Below, in pieces: positions 60,901-64,000 of a stretch of DNA of 64,000 bases. The notes under the pieces were generated by a model. The model saw nothing but the letters and a program-made list of their open reading frames with translations, had not been told where the DNA came from and made no database searches. This DNA comes from Argyresthia goedartella (taxonomy: Eukaryota; Arthropoda; Insecta; Lepidoptera; Argyresthiidae). Position 1 is the stretch's first letter; each line of letters opens with the position of its first letter. The stretch is taken from contig OX463818.1 of the NCBI GenBank assembly GCA_949825045.1, positions 36,720,906 through 36,784,905 on the forward strand, in the 5' to 3' direction. The position numbers and the translations under genes were made by a program.

Positions 60901-62749
60901 AAACAAGATGATTTGGGGAGCGACTTCTGTTGATCCAAAGGTAACCAGTGCCCAAACACTGGGAATTGGGTGAAATAGTCACGATAGAGGACCGATCATC
61001 CACCTGTGCTTCAGCGGACGCCCGCTCCTCATAATCATCTTTATACTATATTAACAATCTGCCTTTTATGGTAGAGAAATTGACTGACATAATGTTGTTT
61101 GCTGATGGTACTGCTCAGATCTTCTAGTTTGAATAATAAAAAGTTTGCTGTCATTTTATTTTTATGTAACGCGATTTTGAACGTTATGCCATGGCATTAG
61201 AGTTCACATCCTATGAAAGGCAAAAGTTCCTTTTTAGGTTTCTGCCAGCCAGCAGCTTTGAATCCAATTTTATAATTTATTGTTAACCACTGGCAAAACC
61301 AAGTGTATAAAATTCTCACTTCCAAATATAAGGCAAGTTAACACCAGTTAATTGTAAGGCAAGTTAACACCAGTTAATTGTAAGACAGCAACACATTCTA
61401 ATCAGTAAATGACACAAAGTTTCTTGGAATAACCATTGATAGCAAATTTTAGTGGGGAACCTAAATGGATAAATAAGCTGGTTCAGCAGCTTACACTGTT
61501 AAAAAAAATCAGACAAAACATGGATGTGGCTACATCTAGGCTAGTCTATAGAAACTTTCATAGTGTCATGTCCTATGGTATCTTGTTGTGGGCGAAAGCA
61601 GCCAATATTCAAACTATTTTTATATTATAGAAAAGAGATATTTGAGCAATTTATAATTTAAAATGACATTTGCTAAGTGTATGTAAATACCTATCTACAG
61701 TAATTCAGAAATTTTTACTTGACATCGACTTGCTCCCCAAGAATATTTTTTAAAGAAATTGACATACTAACTATAGCAAGTCAATTTATTTTTGAAATTA
61801 TAATGTATGAACGCAAGAGCCTTTCAAACTTTCTTCAAAATTTGCAATAATCTTAACCTGAGAAATATCTAACTACAGACTAGTGGTTCATACTCGCGGA
61901 AGTTAGCAATTCTTTAAAGGGTCAGTGCATTCTTTACAACAAGATACTAGGCACCCCTGGAGATTTTGAAATTGCCATATGAGCAATTTAAAAACCATTT
62001 CAAGGCCACTTTAGTTACAATATTCAAGATTACATACATGACAAGAGTGCAACATGTTAAGCTAACTCAACATAGAACTCGCTTAATCATTTTGTAATTA
62101 TTTACTACTGCATATTATATGGTCTAACCCTCTGTCATGCAAAATTAAGTATTGAATAAGAGAATAATGTTGTATTATAAGAGGTCACTATTTTTTACAC
62201 ACATTGATCTAGCCCCAAACTAGGATTCCCTGTATCTTGGGTACTAGACAACTATACACATACTTATATAGATAAATATTATACTAAGATAGATAAACAA
62301 CCATGACTAGGGTACAGACATCTGTTCTCATCAAACAAATATTTGCCCCCACCGGGACTCAAACCCGGGACCTTTGGCTTCGTAGGCAGCGTCACTGCCG
62401 ACTCGGCCATTCGGTCGTCAAACTGGCTAAGTGAGTACAATTGTGCCCCTGCCACCCGGTATGGGAAAAAGCGTGTCGCTATGTTATGCTATGTGATGGA
62501 ATAGTAAGGCTTCTAGGATATGGTAGATTTTCAAAATAATTTATGTTGCGGCCTGGAGGAGTCCACTCTTATCGACATTCTGACCAAATCCTTAGGCACG
62601 ATAACAATGTTAGAAATAATTGCGAAATGGAAGAAAAATTTGTCCATAACCTACAACGGGTAAGAACTTACCACAACCCGGTCTTCCTCGGACAAGATGG
62701 CCTGATCCACTTGCCAGCCGTTGTGGAGATGACCCAGCATGTAACTCAT
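21717..62749 (-). CDS. Dim1: Dim1/TXNL4A, U5 snRNP 15 kDa thioredoxin-like splicing protein
   Basis: Three coding exons: 62749-62672, 24045-23909 and 21930-21717 (78+137+214 = 429 bases, 142 residues plus TGA), exactly the length of eukaryotic Dim1. Reading: MSYMLGHLHNGWQVD..., then VIRFGHDWDPTCMKMDEVL, then YELYDPCTVMFFFRNKHIM and a C-terminus ending KDYSTKYRY. All sites are canonical: GTAAGT donor at 62671, CAG acceptor ending 24046, GTGAGT donor at 23908, CAG acceptor ending 21931. Phases are 0 and 2. Dim1 is a nuclear thioredoxin-fold protein of the U4/U6.U5 tri-snRNP needed for spliceosome activation; it lacks the redox CxxC, as here. Position 6 is Gly where I recall Pro in other animals. 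Intron 1 is 38,626 bp and packed with TEs in both orientations. The intact, conserved exons argue for a working gene. Confidence 0.96.
22168..22292 (+). repeat. 66-bp direct tandem duplication
   Basis: taaagagtttcgttgattt... ending agtatgtgaag occurs at 22168 and again at 22234, an offset of 66 bp with about one difference. It looks like a local slippage or unequal-exchange product in Dim1 intron 2. Confidence 0.85.
22440..22995 (+). pseudogene. decayed non-LTR reverse-transcriptase fragments
   Basis: Short stretches in shifting frames read like a non-LTR ORF2: SFADKLAPHLL (22585-22620), GIDEIPYYFITKSS (22738-22785) and PGKNPLHPN...RRPIALSSVLAKIIEHLI (about 22875-22960, RT motif 1-2 region). 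Several stops and frameshifts separate them, so only fossil sequence remains. Confidence 0.6.
23680..23830 (+). repeat. tRNA-derived SINE copy (head), Dim1 intron 2
   Basis: The head gacgacccgaatggccaag has a tRNA-like box A (tggccaagtcgg). cgggttcgagtcc (about 23731-23744) is a box B. The same head occurs inverted at 49709 and 62419, proving a repeat family. Beyond ggggcaaatatttg this copy departs from the other two, so its tail is lost or different. Confidence 0.85.
23909..24045 (-). CDS. Dim1: Dim1 exon 2
   Basis: Acceptor AG at 24047-24046, donor GTGAGT from 23908 downward. Encodes VIRFGHDWDPTCMKMD through VPDFNKM; the last codon is split AT/G. This is the central part of the thioredoxin fold, with the conserved DPTCM stretch. 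Confidence 0.96.
24160..24310 (-). repeat. 3' tail of a non-LTR retroelement (partner at 35158-35330)
   Basis: On the minus strand the sequence ends tttctgtgcaataaagaata, preceded by gagataagctcgcc. The same arrangement occurs at 35158-35330. This is the type of 3' UTR tail found behind lepidopteran non-LTR elements. No coding part is attached. Confidence 0.65.
24441..25760 (+). mobile_element. 5'-truncated Jockey-type non-LTR element
   Basis: Begins inside the RT palm (SYISNRTPSVVLNGYMS), continues SGVPQGSLLGPLLFIIFIND and FLLFADDTKVFR (near 24601-24635), and includes an open stretch to TAG at 25046. C-terminal RT-thumb sequence continues in pieces to about 25360 with further stops. The 3' UTR ends in (AAAAT)n (about 25712-25760). 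Classic target-primed reverse transcription with 5' truncation. Dead. Confidence 0.85.
25780..25990 (-). pseudogene. RT fragment of another non-LTR element
   Basis: On the minus strand: FNKTVEALNADLDNIRKWA, then GLLVNPGKSQDMILGTRHS, which matches the RT thumb region downstream of the YADD box in Jockey-like proteins. It is bounded on the right by the foldback MITE at 25991. Confidence 0.6.
25991..26287 (+). mobile_element. 297-bp foldback MITE with long terminal inverted repeats
   Basis: The left end cgactgattgtataagagaa... (25991-26048) is the inverse of the right end (26227-26287, ...cccttatacaatcagtcg) over about 55 bp with few mismatches, through the stretch that reads tttgcacagcaaa. The centre (about 26076-26155) has a second hairpin around cccccttta. 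No coding capacity. No clear target duplication was found. Confidence 0.8.
26470..26600 (+). repeat. dispersed repeat copy (partner at 32230-32365)
   Basis: ggctagagtaggttattg, then ttaggttaggttg, a gagcgaagcg motif and aaataaaaacaaaat occur here and in the same order at 32230-32365. Part of it (ggctagagtaggttattg) recurs at about 26620-26637. Family unknown. Confidence 0.65.
26601..27249. other. AT-rich intronic stretch
   Basis: Apart from the short repeat echo near 26620 I see no recognisable element. An ORF at 26926-27294 has no motif I recognise. Confidence 0.4.
27250..28690 (-). pseudogene. DDE_3/Tc-like insect transposase remnant, split by a repeat
   Basis: Minus strand. The N-terminal helix-turn-helix part at 28690-28484 (TRSIRNVALLLDISIWKVW) is separated from the catalytic part by about 600 bp of foreign sequence. 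The catalytic part reads FLKSILWMDESKFTKKG (first D, about 27855-27800). After a frame change it reads VFQQDGCPAHWRTAVREHL (second D, about 27545-27490) and then a C-terminus TTAEIRNRCYACIRNEGRQ (about 27320-27262). The order and motifs match the widespread insect DDE transposons with an ILWTDESxF block. Multiple stops; non-functional. Confidence 0.7.
27878..28355 (+). repeat. dispersed repeat copy (partner at 63331-63792)
   Basis: About 470 bp match 63331-63792 at high identity: gagagcttctt...ctctgac, then cctgtctcgcttgatcacgg, cttatgtaattgtcatttg and cgaacgtacctaaact. It lies inside the broken transposase and probably inserted there. Confidence 0.85.
28700..29560. other. intronic stretch with a short retroelement relic
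   Basis: Around 29020-29110 the phrase cccactgctgggcaaaggc, a familiar antisense end of lepidopteran RTE elements, marks a short relic. The rest is AT-rich with nothing recognised. Its right part may be 5' UTR of the CR1-like element that begins near 29560. Confidence 0.4.
31223..31309 (+). other. putative 5' noncoding exon of the RG-rich gene
   Basis: Two TCAGT initiator-like motifs (31221-31225, 31231-31235) precede a stretch that ends at GTAAGT (31310-31315), a perfect donor. The intron would run to TTCTCTAG ending at 32740. Start position is inference. Confidence 0.4.
32230..32365 (+). repeat. dispersed repeat copy (partner at 26470-26600)
   Basis: Same ordered blocks as 26470-26600: ggctagagtaggttattg, ttaggttaggttg, ggagcgag and aaataaaaacaaaat. 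It lies in the first intron of the RG-rich gene. Confidence 0.65.
32751..34496 (+). CDS. candidate spliced gene for a 151-residue RG-rich protein
   Basis: Coding exons 32751-33010, 33183-33347 and 34466-34496. The introns have GT...AG ends: acceptor TTCTCTAG (to 32740), donor GTAATA (33011), acceptor TTTCTTTCAG (to 33182), donor GTAAGA (33348) and acceptor TTTTTCCACAG (to 34465). All phases fit (2 and 2), and AATAAA at 34513-34518 follows TAA at 34494-34496. The protein opens MVRIRGGGIGRGKGGGRGG, has an RG repeat (GRGRGRGRGSGRGRGRG) from a GGGGCA minisatellite, then FYCGNIVGGGLPEGEPLE, HIKRQRIWDPL and a short hydrophobic end. RG/RGG regions bind RNA and are arginine-methylated in known proteins. 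I do not recognise the family. It lies wholly inside the 3.9-kb TIR element, so it could be a transposon gene or a captured host gene. Confidence 0.5.
32937..32988 (+). repeat. GGGGCA minisatellite coding RG repeats
   Basis: Eight or so tandem gggcag units, one with cggcag, in frame and encoding alternating Gly-Arg. Length change here would lengthen or shorten the RG tract without a frameshift. Confidence 0.9.
33348..34465 (+). other. last intron of the RG-rich gene
   Basis: AT-rich. A short relic (ggcaagcttatctctaaaaag, about 33890-33910) matches the retro-tail family seen at 24160 and 35158. Otherwise nothing recognised. Confidence 0.45.
35158..35330 (-). repeat. 3' tail of a non-LTR retroelement (partner at 24160-24310)
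   Basis: On the minus strand it ends tttctgtgcaataaagaata, with agagataagctcgcctttgcc upstream, as at 24160-24310. It separates ORF1 and ORF2 of CR1 element 3. The AT-rich sequence up to about 35430 probably belongs to the same insert. Confidence 0.65.
36979..39401 (-). mobile_element. pogo-type DNA transposon with palindromic TIR core
   Basis: TA duplications at 36977-36978 and 39402-39403. The TIRs are 24 bp with two mismatches: CCGTGGAACCTGGCAACTTT... (36979-37002) against the reverse complement of 39378-39401. The motif TGGCAACTTTGCCA is nearly self-complementary and recurs internally near both ends: 37169-37181, 37191-37204, 37338-37348, 38981-38993 and 39021-39030. These are likely transposase binding sites. 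Length 2423 bp. Excision would restore CR1 ORF2. Confidence 0.9.
37887..38465 (-). pseudogene. pogo/Tigger-like transposase, truncated after the first catalytic Asp
   Basis: ATG at 38465-38463; stop at 37887. The N-terminus is basic (MGRRSRRKL) with a psq-type helix-turn-helix (YSQEMLDLAVELVKN...SSEAEKRFFVPRRTIENKV). A CENP-B-type second HTH follows (SDKITGKWWVKNFFTRNQH). The DDE domain begins NILNYDETNLSDNPG, with the first catalytic Asp, then ends four residues later in unrelated sequence. A full pogo transposase is typically two to three times longer, so the second Asp and the third acid are gone. DNA binding could survive; catalysis could not. Confidence 0.85.
40945..41365 (-). pseudogene. 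BEL/Pao reverse transcriptase, N-terminal part
   Basis: Minus strand: FLNEYHQLHHM, TYLPHHGVERAESTTTKYRV, VFNASAKTSTGCSLND and AFSADIEKMYRQI (the catalytic FxxDIExMY block, with the RT Asp). A stop and frame changes follow; the pieces PLQKIIWRVTES and LTYGTKAPFLA in other frames show that the BEL sequence runs on to about 40945. Confidence 0.8.
41371..44368 (-). mobile_element. 5'-truncated non-LTR element inserted in BEL element 2
   Basis: AGGGT at 41366-41370 and 44369-44373 is the target duplication. On the minus strand the element begins inside the endonuclease domain, encodes an intact RT and ends with a TTTA-repeat tail next to 41371. A long TG microsatellite lies in its 3' UTR. Insertion broke the BEL frame between HEQLATP and YRSFLNEY. 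Confidence 0.85.
41618..41720 (+). repeat. (TG)n microsatellite
   Basis: About 100 bp of tg repeats with occasional tatg and ttg interruptions, in the 3' UTR of the non-LTR insert. Confidence 0.95.
41823..44837 (-). CDS. chimeric 1004-codon ORF: BEL protease region fused to non-LTR endonuclease/RT
   Basis: One unbroken minus-strand frame. Residues 1-155 are BEL/Pao: PVDILLGADIYSNILL (DUF1758 retropepsin-like end) and QLGWLLCG, then a linker to LEKHEQLA. From TPSPSNTD (44369) on it is non-LTR: NIIVTGDININLI, CLDHFML and ITDHCLIF (late endonuclease motifs), then RT motifs FGFRTGKSTEDAV, FLDLKKAFDTV, YGVPQGSVLGPTLFLIYIND and CYADDTAVVF, and a C-terminal thumb and tail. The insertion of a 5'-truncated non-LTR element happened in frame; loss of the endonuclease N-terminus suggests that it cannot nick DNA normally. 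The RT itself has every core motif. Most likely chance, but the absence of stops implies a recent insertion. Confidence 0.85.
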   Translation of the reverse strand: MQLPNEKRLNTVKKLGLSRPVDILLGADIYSNILLSGMIKGDNISQPMAQQTQLGWLLCGNSQTFHCNVILNNLDDMQQFWEMEEISEEGEMSSEDRECVKCYNETTTRYEDGRYEVRIPMKSDFQQTLGDSKQKAIAQFRNLERKLEKHEQLATPSPSNTDAEQFINSLSLHLDTLKAYKNIIVTGDININLIRKENEKTYLQENRLSYVNMLSMHGILTGHQFPTRERSCLDHFMLKIQTDKTSAQIAVLNTSITDHCLIFLNLSGQTTKKECKKIKTVTDFHSALITLAKSNLEEILLCDDPDSVVEQLINKITESLNENTKIIQIPKLKRVIKPWITPGILRCIRNRNKLQKTLRLDPHNEVSRISYKRYRNFCNNLIKKLKRQYQREQLANSTKNSKTLWKCIKSITNLNKNKTDNIKLLNLRPSPTEAANHVNDYFVNIGKDLAEKIMSITNTTTNTSFTDRPAAQTNSFALLETDDEEVHAIIMGLKIDSAPGWDSIPTHFLKMAKFEIIPVITHLTNLCFSRGIFPHLLKHSIITPVHKGGDTDDVNNYRPISVLSSISKVLEKLINKRLISYLDKYNILSDSQFGFRTGKSTEDAVTALTSHIVDQVDNNNKCLAVFLDLKKAFDTVCLPILVQKLENAGIRDTPLALFRDYLSNRKQKVRIGLHTSEDSEIVYGVPQGSVLGPTLFLIYINDLINLKIDNAKIICYADDTAVVFSNKAWAGARMQAEIGLHKISQWLGSNLLTLNALKTNYMCFTKTNKTQPKDDFTIRVHKNCANYGSDSSCDCTIINKVSTFKYLGVIIDQRLGWSAQIELLSARIRKLIWVFKTLRNVAAPLLLNQIYVALGQSVLCYCITIWGGSAKTKLIEVERSQRALIKVMYFRPFRFPTVDLYSLCQMLSVRKLYILKATLRVQKTLRFDPKVLEKRRAHTAIVIKARQSKFAMIQYETQSARLYNTLNKNLDIYPKQYYEVKKLLTNWLKTLNYDEIELLISTNT
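44627..45102 (-). repeat. 238-bp tandem duplication in the BEL protease region
   Basis: 44627-44864 and 44865-45102 are direct repeats, starting aaatcacattacagtg and ending ttataaagtccatg. I noticed one difference (aagacctaatt versus aagacttaatt). Each encodes the DILLGADIYSN block, so the retropepsin segment occurs twice. Confidence 0.92.
45358..46669 (-). pseudogene. BEL/Pao gag remains (DUF1759 type)
   Basis: Minus strand pieces: 46669-46427; 46335-46132; 45999-45565 with PKLEIPIFTGNFNNWVSF and TKVKGEAERLIQHL, the typical Pao gag DUF1759 block; and 45546-45358 with DSTTWDPILVHLLSQKLD, the following DUF1759 continuation. At 45156-45050 a CPLCKDQHGLYNC zinc-knuckle-like stretch continues the polyprotein. 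Frames change at least three times, so it is dead. Gag would form the particle. Confidence 0.75.
46754..46771 (-). promoter_or_regulatory. primer binding site of BEL element 2
   Basis: Minus strand TGGTCCTTCGAGTCATCC starts one base after the LTR end (CA at 46774-46773), as required for a tRNA primer ending in CCA. The tRNA species was not determined. Confidence 0.7.
46773..47290 (-). repeat. putative 5' LTR of BEL element 2
   Basis: Its 3' end is well placed (…CCCCGAACA at 46773, then the primer binding site). AATAAA on the minus strand at 46844-46839 is the polyadenylation signal. The upstream boundary is uncertain: TGGCCTCTAGTGGGCGCC near 47290 is the best candidate start. The partner 3' LTR is absent. 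Confidence 0.5.
47291..47555. other. short stretch between the LTR and mariner 2
   Basis: AT-rich, with a (TA)n run near 47370-47390. Nothing else recognised. Confidence 0.4.
47556..48841 (-). mobile_element. mariner element 2 (cecropia-type), full length
   Basis: TA at 47554-47555 and 48842-48843. The ends start TTAGGTCCTTACATATGAAA on both strands and are identical for 29 bp. Length 1286 bp, standard for mariner. The identical TIRs contrast with the damaged ORF inside. Confidence 0.95.
47791..48660 (-). pseudogene. mariner transposase, frameshifted
   Basis: Minus strand pieces: MENLKYLRY near 48650; a stop before NTVRFWFQRIRSGNFDLQNK; the region EELKAIVEADPSQTTSELAA through LLTRHNNERILNRI (48531-48196); after a break, DNRKRSSQWLNP...KLTPKKLPVSVWWTSAG; then LLLHDNARPHTAQQ (second D) and HPLYSPELNRLPFF, where the third catalytic D has become E and the frame then shifts. 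The block with the first D is damaged at 48196-48189. The sequence resembles the cecropia subfamily of moth mariners. Confidence 0.88.
48880..48955 (+). repeat. hairpin repeat, shared with the MITE core at 26076-26155
   Basis: gaaggataaaggggg, a 15-base loop and cccctttatccttc form a near-perfect stem. The same segment, including the flank ttgaac(g/a)(t/c)gtaagaacaaca, occurs in the centre of the MITE at 25991-26287. Confidence 0.75.
49346..49444 (+). repeat. fragment of the 'GGTTCCGTAC' lepidopteran repeat
   Basis: aaccggtcaagtgc, gcacatgaagggttcc and the following bases match the start of the full copy at 59126-59528. It ends where the SINE tail begins. Confidence 0.75.
49447..49709 (-). 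repeat. tRNA-derived SINE, full copy with (ATT)n tail
   Basis: On the minus strand: head gacgacccgaatggccgag with box A (tggccgagtcgg), box B region cgggtttgagtcc, a body ending gatcaatgtgtg and a tail of about nine ATT units (49447-49475). The same family is at 62191-62419 (about 220 bp, highly similar) and 23680-23830. It is not a tRNA gene: the acceptor stem is not paired. Confidence 0.88.
49710..50690. other. AT-rich intronic stretch
   Basis: Contains opposed ggagcaaaatg motifs (49853-49865 and, inverted, near 50326-50336) that could be ends of a small unclassified element. No ORF recognised. Confidence 0.35.
50693..50880 (-). repeat. 3' tail of a Jockey-type element
   Basis: (TTTA)n at 50702-50724 followed by acaaaaatccacagcc resembles the antisense tail at 53911-53970 (tttattta..., aaatccacagc). 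Only the tail is seen. Confidence 0.5.
50932..51156 (+). repeat. (TG)n microsatellite plus 3' part of the 'GGTTCCGTAC' repeat
   Basis: tg repeats (50932-50970) run into gcggcaacagaaatgcac, gtgaaaatttcagctct, an acggacgg run and cttcgggtacggaatcgg, in the same order as the 3' half of the copy at 59126-59528. Confidence 0.75.
51220..52981 (+). other. 5' region of the RTE-like element
   Basis: Contains ORFs at 51224-51445 (MAFVLPDRTDVSIDLRHLAN) and 51520-51723 without motifs that I can name, and other frame-broken coding-like sequence to about 52500. A gag-like first ORF may be hidden here, but I cannot support one. Confidence 0.45.
54835..55681 (+). mobile_element. 847-bp LTR-like insert (solo LTR candidate)
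   Basis: CTGT at 54831-54834 and 55682-55685 flanks it, and the surrounding RT frame resumes across it. It holds no coding sequence. AATAAA (about 55627-55632) lies some 50 bases before its right end, and a TATA-like element (tattttatact, about 55170) lies upstream; this is the order in a plus-strand LTR. The ends are not TG...CA, so solo LTR is a hypothesis. Three 51-bp repeats (55350-55488) lie inside. Confidence 0.55.
55350..55488 (+). repeat. 51-bp tandem repeat, 2.7 units
   Basis: ttccacgc(t/c)gaggagtaat... ctctgaatcgg at 55350-55400, 55401-55451 and, partial, 55452-55488. The units differ by one or two bases. Within each unit ggagtaatatcctcc is an inverted repeat able to form a small hairpin. 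Confidence 0.92.
56425..58650 (+). pseudogene. reverse transcriptase of the RTE-like element (one stop)
   Basis: Linker from 56425, then TAA at 57085-57087, after which the same frame continues to 58650. RT motifs: MRNGTAPGTDQVVPELYK (motif 1-2), TVQVPIPKI, YRRITMCNTGYRIYATYL, QAEFLRNRSTDDHIFTLR, ALDIAKAFDTID (first catalytic Asp), KGVKQGCPLSPRLFTILMDD and LSFADDLIIVC (ADD catalytic pair, about 57789-57818). The C-terminus has KKKKVGRPIYTWKDSL, the GRPxxxW block of RTE-type proteins, and a hydrophilic tail. Replacing one stop apart, the RT frame is undamaged over 1.5 kb. RTE versus R4/Dong assignment rests on this C-terminal block and the simple-repeat tail. Confidence 0.85.
58990..60030 (+). 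pseudogene. CR1-type ORF2 C-terminal remnant
   Basis: ETARLVYFSYFHSIMSYGIL (about 59025-59090) matches the RT thumb of CR1 element 3. Interrupted by the repeat at 59126-59528, it resumes RAIRAIYQLDAREKFKEINIL, and after frame changes gives GRCIRFYNKIPQESL and YYSIKKYLDDKTAW, the family C-terminus. Dead. Confidence 0.75.
59126..59528 (+). mobile_element. complete copy of the 'GGTTCCGTAC' lepidopteran repeat
   Basis: Starts aaccggtcaagtgcgagtc, contains gaagggttccgtacc and gcggcaacagaaatac, and ends gggtacggaaccctaaaaa. The inner ggttccgtacc and ggtacggaacc stretches are inverted. It splits a CR1 RT reading frame at LQK/RAIRAI, so its borders are known to within a few A residues. Non-autonomous; class not certain. 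Confidence 0.82.
60031..60419. other. 3' flank of the CR1 remnant
   Basis: An AT-rich stretch with an (ATT)n run near 60075-60100. Nothing else recognised. Confidence 0.4.
60420..60990 (+). pseudogene. non-LTR RNase H/C-terminal fragment
   Basis: HANEKADELARNANEHFIGPD (60428-60490) is the last RNase H motif of I/Jockey-type ORF2 proteins. After a frame change comes CRQSKMFILRKDP, ILVGVVTGHCKLNRHLSLL and CPQCGLEESSHFLGEC, a zinc-binding CCHC tail (60640-60810). No RT precedes it. A fragment. Confidence 0.75.
61046..62060 (+). pseudogene. decayed CR1-type RT fragment
   Basis: VEKLTDIMLFADGTAQIF (61070-61125; ADD has become ADG), then KKIRQNMDVATSRLVYRNF, HSVMSYGILLWAKAANIQ (61497-61625) and weak C-terminal similarity to about 62030. 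A 27-bp unit (aggcaagttaacaccag...) is duplicated at about 61331-61385. Much more decayed than CR1 element 3. Confidence 0.65.
62191..62419 (-). repeat. tRNA-derived SINE copy near Dim1 exon 1
   Basis: Minus strand head gacgaccgaatggccgagt, then a body nearly identical to the copy at 49480-49709, ending at cacacattgatctagcccc (plus strand). The (ATT)n tail is absent. It lies about 250 bp downstream of the Dim1 first donor. Confidence 0.88.
62672..62749 (-). CDS. Dim1: Dim1 exon 1 (start codon)
   Basis: ATG at 62749-62747; 26 codons, MSYMLGHLHNGWQVDQAI through SEEDRVV, then GTAAGT (62671-62666). The frame upstream is open without a conserved sequence, so the ATG is chosen by homology to Dim1, which always starts MSYML. 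It is separated from exon 2 by 38.6 kb. Confidence 0.96.
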
Positions 62750-62994
62750 GATGAGGTTGTAGAAAATTCGCTTTAGAAACCGAAATATAGTAATAATTAA
62801 AATGCAATCACAACAGAATTTATTTACACAACGAACGAAAATGCAGTGTTGCCATGCCATGCCAGTGGCAGATAGTCATATCATAGAGTAATTAATAGTC
62901 ATATGCATAATGTACTCTGTGGTCATATGTAACATGAGACAGCTTAAAAAGTAACATTTTCACGAGAAAAGTAACAGCATCCCATTTTATGTGC
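62750..62994 (-). promoter_or_regulatory. Dim1: 5' UTR/promoter region of Dim1
   Basis: Immediately upstream of the Dim1 ATG on the minus strand. No TATA box was recognised. A duplicated atgccatgcc near 62855 and an inverted atagtcatat pair (62870-62905) are the only local structures seen. Position alone supports the call. Confidence 0.45.
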
Positions 62995-63145
62995 AAAACG
63001 ACACTAATAACGACGACCTCTGTGGAGCTGCGGTTATGGCTCTGCGAAAGGTCCCGGGTTCGATACCGTGCTGCGGATAAAAAAAAACTCAGGTCTTGGA
63101 TGTTTATGTGTGGGGCCAGAAGAGATGTATGTATAAGCACAGAAT
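62995..63145 (+). repeat. second tRNA-derived SINE type, fragment
   Basis: tggagctgcggttatggctc, then aaaggtcccgggttcgatacc (box B) and ctcaggtcttggatgtttat form the familiar end of another lepidopteran SINE family. The box A region is degenerate. It is not a functional tRNA gene. Confidence 0.6.
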
Positions 63146-63330
63146 ACTTAATAGTACTATGTACAGAAAGATTACCCTTCAAATGCACTTACATAAATAG
63201 CTACTCTCGCTGCGCGACAATAAAGCGCAATCTAGCTCGCACCTGCGCTACCTACGACAATCGCCAAGCACCTACAGAATCGGTTGCCCCGCCTGTGCAG
63301 GCTAGATTGCACTGCATTACTACGCCGGAG

Positions 63331-63792
63331 AGCTTCTTTAACTCTGACATCACAAGGTCATCCTGTAAACTCCTGTCTCGCTTGATCACGGTAGGATTAC
63401 CTACGTGCGATTATTTGTGTTTGTGAATTTTAGTCCACTCTATCTAAGAGAGTTATTATAAGTGCTTATTCAGGCTATTGGTGAATTCTAAGGCTAGGTA
63501 GGTACCTACCTCCTTACTTATGTAATTGTCATTTGTTTTATACTGGGTCTAAAGTGTTTACTTATAGTAAAACAAAAAAGGTACCTATTCAATTAAAATT
63601 AGGAATCGAATTTTATTTCGGAACAATTCCTTTAGACACCCTAAAATGTTAGGTAATTAAGTCATTGTTGCAAAAATCACAGAAAAGTTGCTTATGAGGA
63701 GCGGCCAGCCAAGCGAGCGGCAACGTAACTGAATTCCCGCCCGTCGGGTTGGCCGGTCGAACGTACCTAAACTGTACAGTGAGACCCCACTG
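63331..63792 (+). repeat. dispersed repeat copy (partner at 27878-28355)
   Basis: Aligns along its length with 27878-28355, with small indels (for example one lacks gcgcgcgacgcgacttcc). The upstream flank is unrelated to the transposase found at the other copy, so the repeat unit begins near gagagcttctt. Confidence 0.85.
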
Positions 63793-64000
63793 CTATAAAT
63801 AAATGTTTATGTATTTCAGTAATACCTACTATGATATCAAATTCTCAGTCCAATGATTCATATATGACCATCAGGACCATATTGGAAGAAGTTCTACTCA
63901 AATGTGACTCATTTTTTCATACAGATTCGAATTTATTTTAGATATAAACCTGCTGTGATATCTTTTAAAAATTTGACATAAGTAGGTATATAGAAAAAGG
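63793..64000. other. right edge, nothing recognised
   Basis: AT-rich sequence without an ORF, repeat or splice signal that I can support. Confidence 0.4.

Noticed and set aside
1..64000. CRISPR array or prokaryotic operon
   Set aside because: No regularly spaced repeats. The tandem repeats found (51, 66 and 238 bp) are direct duplications without spacers, and all genes are eukaryotic or TE-derived.

Overview
The window is eukaryotic and looks like insect, most likely lepidopteran, genomic DNA. Two intron-containing host genes lie in a dense field of nested transposable elements (TEs): CR1/Jockey- and RTE-type non-LTR elements, BEL/Pao elements, a cecropia-type mariner, pogo, MULE and DDE fragments, and tRNA-derived SINEs of the kind common in moths. 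I see no bacterial or phage genes, no CRISPR array and no genuine tRNA or rRNA gene.

Host genes. (1) At 4279-6470 (+) are the last two exons of a GC-rich membrane-protein gene, tentatively a TMEM131/TMEM131L homologue. (2) Dim1/TXNL4A, the U5 snRNP 15 kDa splicing protein, is on the minus strand. Its three exons (62749-62672, 24045-23909, 21930-21717) join to exactly 142 codons plus stop, with consensus splice sites. Its first intron is about 38.6 kb, so almost everything from 24 to 62.6 kb is intronic TE sequence. The two genes converge.

Layout. 1-4.15 kb: 3' part of a BEL/Pao element whose pol runs in frame into a class-I-like fusion envelope, followed by a putative 3' LTR. 4.3-6.7 kb: host exons. 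7-9 kb: TE debris, including a MULE-type transposase. 9.3-15.5 kb: a three-level nest, CR1-like inside mariner inside a CXC-domain ORF, with both insertion sites readable. 15.6-20.8 kb: CR1-like element with PHD and esterase-like ORF1 domains and a nearly intact ORF2. 21.5-24.05 kb: Dim1 exons 3 and 2. 24.1-29.5 kb: truncated non-LTR pieces, a foldback MITE and a broken DDE transposase. 29.6-40.9 kb: a long CR1-like element carrying a 3.9-kb TIR element (TTAT duplication, with an intact-looking 4-exon gene for an RG-rich protein) and a 2.4-kb pogo-type element (TA duplication). 40.9-47.3 kb: second BEL/Pao element (minus strand) split by a non-LTR element that happens to be in frame, giving a 1004-codon chimeric ORF. 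47.56-48.84 kb: mariner with perfect 29-bp TIRs. 51.2-58.9 kb: RTE-like element with an OTU protease-like domain, an AP endonuclease and an RT, bounded by a duplication of at least 20 bp and interrupted by a Jockey-type fragment that itself carries an 847-bp LTR-like insert. 59-64 kb: CR1 remnants, SINEs, Dim1 exon 1 and a dispersed repeat.

The most unusual items are the OTU-endonuclease-RT retrotransposon, the 3.9-kb TIR element with a spliced RG-rich gene, the BEL pol-env fusion, and the replacement of the usual GDS serine by glutamate in the esterase-like domain of two separate CR1 ORF1s. All family assignments come from reading motifs by eye; no database search was run.
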